Source: CAVPDG01 sp963702535
Lineage (GTDB): Bacteria > Chloroflexota > Anaerolineae > Anaerolineales > UBA4823
Assembly (NCBI GenBank): GCA_963702535.1
Contig: CAVPDG010000004.1
Location: forward strand, 62,001 to 126,000
Reading direction: 5' to 3'
DNA length: 64,000 bases
Shown here: positions 45,817 to 57,751 of the stretch, piece after piece
Layout: every line of letters starts with the position of its first letter
Position numbering within the stretch: position 1 is the first letter of the stretch
The notes under the pieces: generated by a model
Seen by the model: only the letters and a program-made list of their open reading frames with translations
Database searches by the model: none
Told to the model about the DNA's origin: nothing
Made by a program: the position numbers and the translations under genes

Positions 45817-46779
45817 CTAGCCCATCGGCATGTGGTGCCGGGCGGCATAGCGACCGGTAATATAGTGGTAGAGCTGCCGCTCCAGGTCGGTGAGCAGTCC
45901 GCTCGCCCCGATGCGGAACAGGTCGGGCATCAGCCATTCGTCGCCCAGCTCCTCTTTCATCAGCGCCTGCCACGCCATCGCCTGCTTGGCTTTGTTCACC
46001 CCGCCTGCGGGCTTGAAGCCCACCTTGTACCCCGTGCGCTGCTGGTACTCACGCATCGCCCGCAGCATCACCAGCCCGAATTCCAGGGTGGCGTTCACGC
46101 TTTCTTTGCCGGTGGAGGTCTTGATGAAGTCCGATCCTGCCATCATCGCCACCAGGCTCGCCTGGTACACCTGCTTGAGCGTGCCCAGGTCGCCCACCGC
46201 CAGGATGCTCTTCATGTGCGCCGCGTTGCCGCATGTCTCGCGGAATTGCTTGATCTCGTCGTACAGCGCCCGCCAGTTGCCGGTCAGCACGTGCGTGCGC
46301 GGGATCACGATATCGATCTCGCGCGCCCCGGCCTCGATGGCTTGCTCGATTTCGGCGATGCGCTGCGCCAGCGGCGTCTGCCCGGCGGGGAAGCCCGTCG
46401 CCACCGATGCCACCGGGATATCCGTGCCTTGCAGCGCCTCAACCGCTTCCCGCACGCGGTTGGGATAAACGCATACCGCGCCGACCGTGATTTTCTCCCC
46501 GTTAACGCCCAGCGCCGCCAGCATATCGGGGCGCACCGGTTGTCGCGCCTTGGCGCACAGGCGCTGCACCCTGCCCGGCGTGTCATCCCCCGAGAGGGTG
46601 GTCAGATCGATGCACGTGATCGCCCTCAGCAGCCAGGCGGCTTGCCATTCTTTCTTCACCGTCCGCCTGCCGCTCAGCGTGGCGGCGCGCCGCTCCACCG
46701 CGCTGCGGTTCACCCGGGCATCCATCACCCAGTCCAGATCGATCGCTGTTCCTGGATTGCGTTCCTGTGTCGCAGACAT
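45817..46779 (-). CDS. deoC: Deoxyribose-phosphate aldolase
   Basis: DeoC cleaves 2-deoxyribose 5-phosphate to acetaldehyde and glyceraldehyde 3-phosphate. The 320-residue protein is the longer DeoC form found with an N-terminal extension. Landmarks are CIDLTTLSGDDT, CVYPNRV, VATGFPAG, EIDIVIPRTHVL (Asp), FIKTSTGK (Schiff-base Lys), GFKPAGGV (second Lys) and FRIGASGLL. The ATG at 46779 has AAAGGA six bases upstream. It leads the deoC-ALDH operon, which would convert deoxynucleoside sugar into triose phosphate and acetate. Confidence 0.95.
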   Translation of the reverse strand: MSATQERNPGTAIDLDWVMDARVNRSAVERRAATLSGRRTVKKEWQAAWLLRAITCIDLTTLSGDDTPGRVQRLCAKARQPVRPDMLAALGVNGEKITVGAVCVYPNRVREAVEALQGTDIPVASVATGFPAGQTPLAQRIAEIEQAIEAGAREIDIVIPRTHVLTGNWRALYDEIKQFRETCGNAAHMKSILAVGDLGTLKQVYQASLVAMMAGSDFIKTSTGKESVNATLEFGLVMLRAMREYQQRTGYKVGFKPAGGVNKAKQAMAWQALMKEELGDEWLMPDLFRIGASGLLTDLERQLYHYITGRYAARHHMPMG

Positions 46780-46940
46780 ATTCAATCCTTTGTTTCAACC
46801 CACCAGGGTTTGTCTTTATGTTGGGCTCCCGCCGGCGTCCGCTTGCCTGATCCGGATGCCCATGCTTTTCTATTGTACCAAAAGAACCGCAGGCGTCCTT
46901 TTCTGCAACCAGTACTATTCCCTGCTCATTCTGGATTGGG

Positions 46941-47246
46941 TCATTCCCTTTCTACCGTAAATCTCAGCGGAAAACCCTCCAGCCGCGCCGCCAGCTCTGC
47001 CCGGTGCACGCGCAGCAGCGCTTCTGGCTTGGGCAATGTCTGCACGTATGCTGAGCCGTGATAATGCGCGGTGTACATCACTTGCAGCGCTCGCGGACCT
47101 GGGAGCAGGAAGATGCGTAGCAAAACGCCGACGACAAAGTCCATCGGCGTTACATTGTCATTGTGGATGATCACCCGGTAGGGCGGCTCCTCTCCTGTCT
47201 CTTCGCCTTGCAATATCTCCTTGCTGATTTCCGGTGTTTTTTCCAC
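46941..47246 (-). CDS. clpS: ClpS adaptor protein
   Basis: ClpS delivers N-degron substrates to ClpA/ClpC-ClpP. The 101 residues show YRVIIHNDNVTPMDFVVGVL (the NDxxTPMxFVxxVL signature) and MYTAHYHGSAYVQTL, where His and neighbouring hydrophobic residues form the N-degron pocket. The start is GTG at 47246. No clpA or clpC gene is in the window. It lies downstream of a broken peptidase gene. Confidence 0.88.
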   Translation of the reverse strand: MEKTPEISKEILQGEETGEEPPYRVIIHNDNVTPMDFVVGVLLRIFLLPGPRALQVMYTAHYHGSAYVQTLPKPEALLRVHRAELAARLEGFPLRFTVERE

Positions 47247-47289
47247 GCTGCTTTATCCTGGCTGGATTCTACCATGCAGGCGCTTATCC

Positions 47290-47776
47290 ACTTCCGGCAG
47301 CAGCGTGCAGAGGATCGCCCCTTCCATCTGCGCGGAGAGCAGGATGTCTATCTGATGAACGGCGTGGAATTAGCAACTTTTCTGCTGCCGGTATCCCCTT
47401 GCGGATCGTTTCCGCCATCTGCGGCGTCACTTCGTCGTCCCTGCCGTAGACCACCAGCGTCGGCGCATGGATCTCCCCAGCCTCTCCCTGATATCCCAGT
47501 CCTTCAGCCTGCCCGTTATGTAGAACTCCTTGGTCCCCACATCGTCAGGTAAACCTCGTTCGTCTCGATCTTCTAAAAAGCCTCTTTCACCCACTCGGGT
47601 TGCGGGTCGATGTGCCCTCCGGCGAAGTCATCGTGCGTCGCCCCCGGTCCGCCGTGCAGGCAGATCAGCGGCAGTTTCCCCGCTACTTCTTTTTCGCCGG
47701 TGATGAGGAACCAGGTCTTATAGCCGCGATACAGGATTGTCTCTTCTTGGACCGGTAATTCAGCCTGATTAGCCAT
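47290..47776 (-). pseudogene. Proline iminopeptidase remnant lacking the catalytic core
   Basis: The N-terminus is good (LYRGYKTWFLITGEKE, LICLHGGPGATHDDF, the HGGPG oxyanion motif). It then jumps at once to PEWVKEAF and a stop (47573), which belong about 150 residues later in the family. Beyond the stop the C-terminal part continues in pieces (NEVYLTMWGP, KEFYITGRLKDWDIRERLGE, LVVYGRDDEVTPQMAETI). The middle, including the GxSxGG nucleophile elbow, is gone, so this is a deletion and not merely a base error. The 3' limit is approximate. Its ATG overlaps the end of the FUSC gene (ATGGCTAA). Confidence 0.75.
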
Positions 47777-49960
47777 TCATGCCCGGTGCTCCCAGCCCCT
47801 CCGCGATCTGCGCAATGCTGTCATTGATACGCGCCAGGTGGACTAGCGCCTGGTCGCGCACCGCCCCCACCGCCCCGCCTTCCAATCCCTCGATCTTTTG
47901 TAGTGTGGTCTCCCGCTTGCGCTTCCTCGGGCTTCTCGGCAGGCTCCCCGTGCTCATTCTCCAGCATTTTAGCCAGGCTCTCCACGTTGGCATGGATGCG
48001 CTCCTGCAAGCTATGGATCAGCTCAGCCCGTCTTGCTTCTGTAATGCTGCCTGGCTCTTCTCCCACATCCTCCTTCAGGTGGGTCACGTATCCCTTCAGC
48101 ACTGCCAGGCTGGTCCCCTGGCTTGCCAATAGGCTCTGGCTGCGGCTCAGCGGGTTGTACTCGTAGACCGCGCTCGCCAGGGTTTGTTCCAGCTTCTTGT
48201 AGCTTGCATCGATACTGCAGCGCTTCCTCGTCTAGGTCGCCGGCGGGCGTGCTGGCTGTTAGGCTCGCCACATAGCCCTCGATATACTCGTCCACCGCCT
48301 TAATAAATTCCGCCAGGGCAGCCTTGAAGCGCTCCTGTACCCGGATGGGTAGGATGAACATCACCACCAACGCCGCTGTGGCTGCCCCGAGCAGCGTGCT
48401 CACCGGTCGCGCCACCAACAGGTGCAGCGCCCCGCCGCCGATCGACGTGATGATCAGCAGGGTGGCAATGTTGAGCCAGAAGACCATCCAGGCGTAGGAT
48501 ATGGTCAGGATGTAAACCGCAAAGAAGATGCAGGCTGTCACGCACAGCGCCGTCAGGATCAGGTTGTCCGGCAGCAGGACTGCCAGCGCCACCCCGATCG
48601 CTGTCCCGCCGATCACGCCTGCCACGCGCATCGTGATCCGCCGCAGCGATTCGCCCGTCGACCCGGCGATGACCACGAATGCCGTCCAGAAGACCATCGT
48701 TGGCGTGTCCATCCTCAGCAGGGTTGCCGCCAGCATCGCCAGCCCCGCAGCCAGCACCGCTTGCAGCCCCAGGATGGTCGTCGGGTGCAAACTTACCCCG
48801 CCCTTCTTGCCGGGCTTGATGAAAAAAGCGGTTTGCGCGACTTTCGCCTGTTTTGGGGTGCCCATTTCGAGCGTGCTGGCATCCCGGCCGATTTCGATCT
48901 TCTGGATATTTGCCACAGATTGGGCAAGCTGGCGCGCCGCGATGCCCATGCGCAGCAGGTTGAGCATCCACTCGCCACCGGATTTCTCCTCCAGGCTGGT
49001 CTTGATCTGCCGCTGGAGCTGTTCTCCGATCTCGTACAATTGCCTCTGTTCCTCGCCGGTTGCTGCTCTTGAAAACTGCTCTTCGAGCACCATTAAGCCC
49101 TCAACCAGAGAACTCCAGGATCTCCTTGGGCGTCTCGTGCCGGGATAGCCTGGTGGTCGCCTCAATCAGCAGTTCGAGTCCGCGCTCGCTCTTGTACATT
49201 TCCTCCTGCAGTTGGTTCAGGCGGGTCTGGCTCCATAAGCTCGGCGAGACCGCTGCCGCGAACAGCCCCTCGATCACCCGCCGGTTGCGGTTGACCTGCT
49301 TGGTGATGCGCTCCAGCCGCTGCAAATCTGCCTGGCTTCCCTCGCCATTCTCCAGCGTCTCCCGCACCGCTTGCCACTCCCCCTCGCACATTGTGGTAGA
49401 AGGCTCTCACGCTGCGTTACAGGTACTTCACCGGGTCGTAGGGGATGATCACGAATTCCCAGAGATAGACCGCCGCCGCGCTGAAGATGACGCAGATCAG
49501 GATCAAGGGGTACGCCGCCGGCTGGGGGTGCAGCATGAAGCCCAGGTAAGTTCCCAGGGTCGTCACCAGTGCCAGCTCGCCCTGCCCGCGTCCCGTAGCG
49601 CCGCAGGAAATACGCCAGGAAGAACAGCGCCAGCAGCATAAGATAGCTGATCCAGGTTAGCCCCGCCAGGCTACTGCCCAGCACCAGCGCCGCTGTAAAC
49701 AGCGGCGTCGCCAGCCACAGGCTCACCTTGCGCTCTGCCGGTCTTAGATCGATGATGAACAACAGCAGCACGATCCCGCTCACCACCCCGAACAGCGGGA
49801 CGGTAGGCGGCACTTTGCCGTAGATGAGCAGCAGTCCCAGGCGCAGCCCCAGCCAGATGCTCAGCAGCGCCAGCGCCGCCCGTCCCGCTGTCAGCAGGCG
49901 GATCAGCCCCGGATCGATGCCGGACAACCACAGTTGCAGCGTTATACGGTTTCGTCTCAT
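47769..49960 (-). CDS. FUSC-family (YccS/aromatic acid exporter-like) membrane protein, multiple frameshifts
   Basis: Fragments in all three frames line up as one protein of about 730 residues. An N-terminal membrane block (ALALLSIWLGLRLGLLLIYG, GIVLLLFIIDLRP, WISYLMLLALFFLAYFL) is followed by a cytoplasmic helical region (LNQLQEEMYKSERGLELL, RQIKTSLEEKSGGEW). A second membrane block (LQAVLAAGLAMLAATLLR, MVFWTAFVVIAGSTGES, ILTISYAWMVFWLNIATLL) precedes a helical C-terminus. The RPxxRVxGVIGGTxIG-like loop (ITMRVAGVIGGTAIGVALA) is a FUSC hallmark. At least five frame changes occur (about 49600, 49410, 49110, 48200, 48120, 47930). Family members efflux aromatic acids or build periplasmic structures; the function here is unknown. 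Confidence 0.7.
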
Positions 49961-49996
49961 TCTCCGCTGAAGGCGCTTACCGCCATCTGTTGCTTT

Positions 49997-52352
49997 TTAC
50001 TGCCGGCTCATGATCGCCCGCATCAGCGCTTCCTCATCCTCGATCAGTTCGCCGCTTACATCGATCGTAACCTGGTAGATCGTTCCGCTGAAATGGAACG
50101 GCGCCTTGTAGGCCGGCGTCACCGGCGAGCCGTGGTCTGCCCCGCAGGAGATGCCCCCGCCCAGCCCGTATGTGATCGGCACGGTGGCATCGAACTCTGC
50201 CTGCCCTACCAGCCGCCCGTCGATGTAGAGTTGCGCCACGCCCCGCCGCACCCTTCCCGCCTTGATGTCCGGCTTGCCGGTCGGCTCGAACTCGAAGCGC
50301 AGGCTATGTTTGCCCGCTGGCACATCCTCCACCGATTCGACGTGCAGCAGCCTGGCCGATACCACGTTTTGGGCGTAGTGCAGCCTCTGGTTCTGCATGT
50401 AAAAGCTGTAGCCGCCCTCGTTGCCGCCAAACGCCAGCAGCACTCCCTCGGCGCCTGTCTCGGGGATTTCCACCTCTGCTGTGATGCTGTGCGCCCGGTT
50501 GATCACGTTGACCGTCGCGTTGCCCGGCACCACTTGCGTCCCTGGGTAAAAGCTGTAGCGCTCGCGGGGCAGCGCAGCTTGTGGTCGTGGGTCGAGTATT
50601 CGCGCCGCGCCGCGTGCAGTCGATCGGCAGCACTTTGTATTTCCCCGCCTCCACATACCACATTGTGATCATCTCGATCAGCTTGGCCCGGTTTCCCTCG
50701 GCGACGTTGTGGTTCTCCGCAAAGTCTTCCGCCACATGGTAAAGCTCCCATCCTGTTGCATCTAGCCTGGTCAGCTCCTCTGCCGTATCGGCGCCCCAAA
50801 GAATTTGCCCGCCTCGCTGAATGATGGTCCCGGCCACGGGCAGACTGCCCGCCAGCCGTCGTGGTAGATCGACCGGTGCCCCATCATCTCGAAGTACTGC
50901 GTGTTGCGTTTGCTGGGATTGCGTGGCGTCGTCGAACGTGTGCGCAAAGCTCACGCCCTCGATCGGCGATTGGGTTACTCCGCTGATCGTCGTTGGCGGC
51001 TCGATGCCCAGGCACTCGAGCACCGTCGGCAGCAGGTCGATGGCGTGCACGTACTGGCTCCGTACTGCGTTATTCGCCTATGCCTTTGCCCCAGTGGATG
51101 ATGAGCGGGTCGGAGATGCCTCCCCGGTAGGTCTCGCGTTTCCAGCGCCGGAAGGGCGTGTTGCCGGCAAAGGTCCACCCCCAGGCGTAGTGGTTGAAGT
51201 GCTTTGGTCCGCCCAGCTCGTTCAGCACCTTCAGGTTGTCCTCCACGGTCCCCGGCAGGTTGTTGTGCCACAGGTTGATGTTCGTCATCCCGTTGGGTCC
51301 GCCCTCCGAGCTGGCGCCGTTGTCGGAAAGGGCGATGATCAGCGTGTTGTCGAATTCGCCGCTCCGTTTGAGGAATTCGAGCAGCCGCCCGATATGGTAA
51401 TCGGTGTGCTCCAGAAAGCCGGCATACACCTCCATCATGCGCGCGAAGACTTTGCGCTCATCCGGTGTGCATTCGGACCAAGGTTTGACATCCGGATCGT
51501 GCCGCGAAAGCTCCGCATCTGCCGGAACGATGCCCAGTTCCTTCTGCCGGGCGAATACCTTTTCCCGGTAGGCGTCCCAGCCGTCGTCGAACTGTCCCTT
51601 GTACCGGTCAGCCCATTCCTTGGGTACATGGTGCGGGGCGTGCATGGCGCCGGTCGCAAAATAGAGGAAGAAGGGCTTGTCCGGCGCTACCTGCTTGGCG
51701 TCGGCGATAAAGGCGATCGCCTTATCCACCAGGTCTTCCGTCAGGTGGTAGCCCTCTTCCGGCGTCTTCTCCGGCTCCACCTGATGGTTGTCGTAGACCA
51801 GCTCCGGGTAGTACTGGTGGGTGTCGCCGCCCAGGAACCCGTAGAAGCGCTCGAAGCCGCGTCCCAGCGGCCAGCGCTGGTACGGACCGGCTGCCGAAGA
51901 CTCGTGCCCCGGCGTCAGGTGCCATTTCCCCACCGCGTAGGTGTTGTAGCCGTTTTCGAGCAAAATTTCCGAGAGGAATCCGTTCTCGAATGCGGGATCA
52001 TCCCGTTGCTGCCGGGGTAACCGGTAGCGCCTTCGGTGATGCATGCCAGCCCGTTCGAGTGGTGGTTGCGCCCGGTGATGATGCATGCACGCGTCGGCGA
52101 GCACAGCGCTGTCGTGTGAAAATTGTTGTACCTGAGCCCGTCTGCCGCCAGCGCGTCCAGGTTCGGCGTGCGGATCGGCGCCCCATAGCAGCCCAGTTGC
52201 CCGAATCCCAGGTCATCCAGGACAATAAATAGCACGTTCGGCGCCCCTTCTTTGGCGCGCTCGGCTTGCGGCCAGGCAGGGGACGATTCTTCCACCGTGC
52301 GCCCGATGACGCCCGGAAATGTGCTTCTTGGGTTGTATTCGGTGATTGGCAT
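49997..52352 (-). CDS. Formylglycine-type arylsulfatase (S1 family), several frameshifts
   Basis: The ATG at 52352 follows AGGAGG. The N-terminal frame has the metal Asp pair in VLFIVLDDLGFG (46-47) and the sulfatase signature CSPTRACIITGR, with Cys84 to be converted to formylglycine. A shifted frame carries YAVGKWHLTP, FYFATGAMHAPHH and IIALSDNGAS (metal Asp/Asn). A third has LPTVLECLGIEPP and the C-terminal part. The last 200 residues form a LamG-like beta domain (EVEIPETGAEGVLLAFGG, QLYIDGRLVGQAEF). Breaks fall near 52010, 51060 and 50600. No signal peptide is seen, so the enzyme is probably cytoplasmic. No maturation enzyme gene is present. Confidence 0.82.
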
Positions 52353-52582
52353 ACACTCCTCCTGTGATACTATCGCTTGTATTTTCTTGGTTTTACCGCT
52401 CAATTAAGCCCTCGAGCATCGGCGTTAGTAGGTGCGGCAAGCGCCACCCAGAGCCACACGCTGAATAACGCCTATCGGAATGTCTTCGGTGCCTTTCTTA
52501 TGGACCGGTGGATGCTCCGATCTGTATCGGGATTGTGCGCAAGTTTACCAGGATCGGGCGCTGCAGCCTCGTCGCAAGGTTG

Positions 52583-53513
52583 TTAGCCAGTCGCTTGCAG
52601 CGGGTTCAGTGCTCCGCTGCCTTCAACTGTCACAATGGTAATCCGCTCGTTAACCCTTACCGAGTCCACTGCGTAGGTTGTCCCTTCCAGCCACTTCTCC
52701 ACTTCTGCGGTTGCCATTCGATTCTCATTGGCGCTGACCACAGCCTGGTAAGAAGTCAGGCTAAGTGGGATGACCACCAGCAGCGTCCCGGCGATGAACA
52801 ACGCAAAGCCCCTCTGGCGTGTGCGGGCGCCTCCCTCGCTCGCGCCAAATTTCCCCAATCCCACCACCGCCAGCACGATCCCGCCCGCCAGCAGGATAGC
52901 CAGGTAGTTGGTCGCAAACAGCAGCATTGCCCCGCCGGCGGCGTCCAGTTGACCATGCTGCAGCGCTATTCCCACCACGCACAGCGGCGGTACCAGCGAG
53001 ATGGCGATCGCTACCCCGCCCATCGAGTTGGCGATTTCCGCGCGTGAGATGATGAATGCTCCCGCTGCCCCTGCTCCCAGCGCCGTGAGCAGCGCGTACA
53101 GCCCGGGGTTGATGCGCGATGCAATCTCCGGATTGCTCGTGAACGAGATCGTCACGTCAGGCACGATCCACGACAGGAGGAAGGATGCGCTGATGACTGC
53201 CGCGATCCCCGCCAGCGTCAGCCCAAAAGCCTGCAGCGCCCGCCGTGAAGACCCCATCACAACCGCGGCCGTGGTCGCCATGATGGGTCCCATCAATGGC
53301 GCCACGATCATCGCCCCGATAACGGTCGCCGTAGATCCCGAAAGCACTCCATAAGTCGCAATCAGCGTCGCGAACAAGAGCAGGGCGAAAAAATTCGTCA
53401 GCCGGCGCCTCGTCTCCGGTCCTTCCACGAACATCTTGTTCTCGAACAGTAGCCAGGTAATCTGGGTCAAACCCAATTTTTGTAAACGGTTTGGGTAAGC
53501 TGGTGGTTGTCAT
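52583..53513 (-). CDS. DUF389 family membrane protein, one frameshift near the N-terminus
   Basis: The ATG at 53513 (MTTTSLPKPFTKIG) runs into a second frame near 53475, next to a T5 run, which carries the whole DUF389/TIGR00341 body. This comprises a cytoplasmic start (EGPETRRRLTNFFALL), GSTATVIGAMIVAPLMGPIM (the family signature), GIAAVISASFLLSWIVP, GGVAIAISLVPPLCVVGIAL and two more helices, then a short C-terminal beta region (INERITIVTVEGSG-like). About six TM helices are visible. The family is widespread, including in Chloroflexota and actinobacteria, with no established function. Confidence 0.8.
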
Positions 53514-53535
53514 GTTTCTTCCAATTCTCCCGAAG

Positions 53536-53557
53536 GGGCGAGCCTGTGTGCTCGCCC
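53536..53557. repeat. Short hairpin upstream of DUF389
   Basis: GGGCGAGC (53536-53543) pairs with GCTCGCCC (53550-53557), in the leader of the DUF389 gene. It could be a minor regulatory or REP-like element. Confidence 0.4.
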
Positions 53558-53602
53558 ACCATTGTGCTCGCATGGCGCGAAAAATGGGCTTGATTAACCC
53601 AA

Positions 53603-53639
53603 AAGAGGATCATTGACTCGCGTCAAAAATGATCCTCTT
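53603..53639 (-). terminator. Intrinsic terminator after the SHOCT gene
   Basis: The 12-bp arms AAGAGGATCATT and AATGATCCTCTT surround a small TGAC/GTCA inner stem, followed by TTTT on the minus strand. It separates the SHOCT/DUF6325 genes from DUF389. Confidence 0.65.
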
Positions 53640-53735
53640 CCTGTGAACTGGTTCGCTTGCCTGCCATTCCCTGAGAGACCACTGCAAGCAGAATAGCCTT
53701 CTGGGCTTCAAATCCTTATCTGGCAATGCTGTGGT

Positions 53736-54086
53736 TTAGATGCCCAGGATCTGCGCCTTCTTTGCGTTGAACTCCTCTTCGGTGATCAAGCCCTGGTCTT
53801 TCATTGCGGCGAGTTTTTGAATTTGCACCAGTTGTTCGTCGAAACTGTTCGAGGCTGGTCCTGCAGCCGCCTGCCCAGCCGTCTGTTGCGCCAGGGCTTG
53901 CTGCTGCGCTGCCAGTTCTGCTTGTCCCGCCTGCAAGTCAGCCATTTGCTGTTGTTGGGCAGCCTGTTGCTGCGCCGCGGCTTGCTGCTGTGAAGCTTTC
54001 TTGCTTGCACTGCTTGAGGCTACGTAAGCTGTGGTTCCAACCACAGCGGTTGTCATTAATAAGCCCGGTCCACGTCGTCTTCTCAT
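53736..54086 (-). CDS. SHOCT-domain protein with Gln/Ala-rich linker
   Basis: The 116 residues comprise a basic start and one hydrophobic helix (LLMTTAVVGTTAYVAS), then a Gln/Ala-rich low-complexity stretch of about 60 residues. The C-terminal SHOCT motif is IQKLAAMKDQGLITEEEFNAKKAQILGI, the short two-helix module found at the ends of many bacterial proteins and thought to aid oligomerisation. GGAGG precedes the ATG. It is paired with the DUF6325 gene 71 bases upstream, a pairing that I recall from actinobacteria too. Confidence 0.85.
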   Translation of the reverse strand: MRRRRGPGLLMTTAVVGTTAYVASSSASKKASQQQAAAQQQAAQQQQMADLQAGQAELAAQQQALAQQTAGQAAAGPASNSFDEQLVQIQKLAAMKDQGLITEEEFNAKKAQILGI

Positions 54087-54157
54087 AATACTATCCTCCT
54101 GCGATTTTTCTGGTTGTCTATTTAGTTCAAAAACTTGTTTATACCTGTTTTCTTACC

Positions 54158-54583
54158 TTACTCTGCAGCCAGTCTATTCTTGAACTGCTCTATTACGTCG
54201 TCGGGAATCTGCCCGCGCTCTGCCAATATCCCGCCCGAAGCAAGGATCGCGTTACGGATATTGTCCATCCAGACGTTCTCCCACAAGAAAAGAGCTGCTG
54301 AGCTGTTCTCGGGCATGTCGTTGGCTGCCCATGTCAGGTCATCTTCTGTGAATAGACTTTCGATCTGTTCACCGAGCGGGACAAAGAGGCGGTACGACTC
54401 GGCATCCAGATCGTTCAACTCTATCGTTCGGGTGCTGCCGTCGGCGTCTTTCCGGATGAAAACGAGATCCACGTAGCGGACAATGCCTTTCTCCGCCAAA
54501 TCCAGGAGCGCCGGGACGATCTCGCCCGAGAACTGGTTGCCTGGAAACACAACCAGAGCGTACTCTAATGGAAAATCAAGCAT
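54158..54583 (-). CDS. DUF6325/DUF1269-like small protein
   Basis: The 141 residues are soluble, with no TM segment. The pattern FPLEYALVVFPGNQFSGEIVPAL, ALLDLAEKGIVRYVDLVFI, LTWAANDMPENSSAALFLWENVW and AILASGGILAERGQIP matches the DUF6325 group (related to DUF1269), in which a ferredoxin-like fold alternates with an amphipathic helix. Function is unknown. Its neighbour encodes a SHOCT protein on the same strand, implying a joint function, perhaps in envelope stress. Confidence 0.75.
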   Translation of the reverse strand: MLDFPLEYALVVFPGNQFSGEIVPALLDLAEKGIVRYVDLVFIRKDADGSTRTIELNDLDAESYRLFVPLGEQIESLFTEDDLTWAANDMPENSSAALFLWENVWMDNIRNAILASGGILAERGQIPDDVIEQFKNRLAAE

Positions 54584-54749
54584 GCTATTTCTCCTTTGTT
54601 GAAAAATCCCTGCTAAATACCTGATGGGGGGCTGTCTTGTTGCTTAGCCAAGACCGTTTGAATTGTATCATCATTCATCGCGGAAATGAAAACCGAGCCG
54701 GCAAACTCTCGCCCGCCGGCTCGGGTTGTTCATTAACTGGGAGGAAAGC

Positions 54750-57495
<2,746 letters not shown>

Positions 57496-57708
57496 TATCC
57501 CTCCAGAGGTTGGGCTTTTTAGTGGTAAGTTTCACAAGCCCAACTTGTGAGTATACCGCGTAACTCTAAAAAGGCGTATGACCTTTGTAATGGGTGCGCC
57601 CATGCAAGCTGTCACACACTATCTCCTGGCACTGTGTTATGGCTCTTTGGGAATCATCATGTTAAATCCCGACGACCCTGAGTTATTATCTATATTAGGT
57701 CTAAATGA

Positions 57709-57714
57709 TATAAT
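57709..57714 (+). promoter_or_regulatory. Possible -10 box upstream of the beta-helix gene
   Basis: TATAAT at 57709-57714 lies 38 bases before the ATG at 57752. No convincing -35 is found at the proper distance (TTATCT at 57686-57691). Confidence 0.35.
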
Positions 57715-57751
57715 TGCTCCACATTGGTTCTTGGTTCAATGGGAGGTGGAG

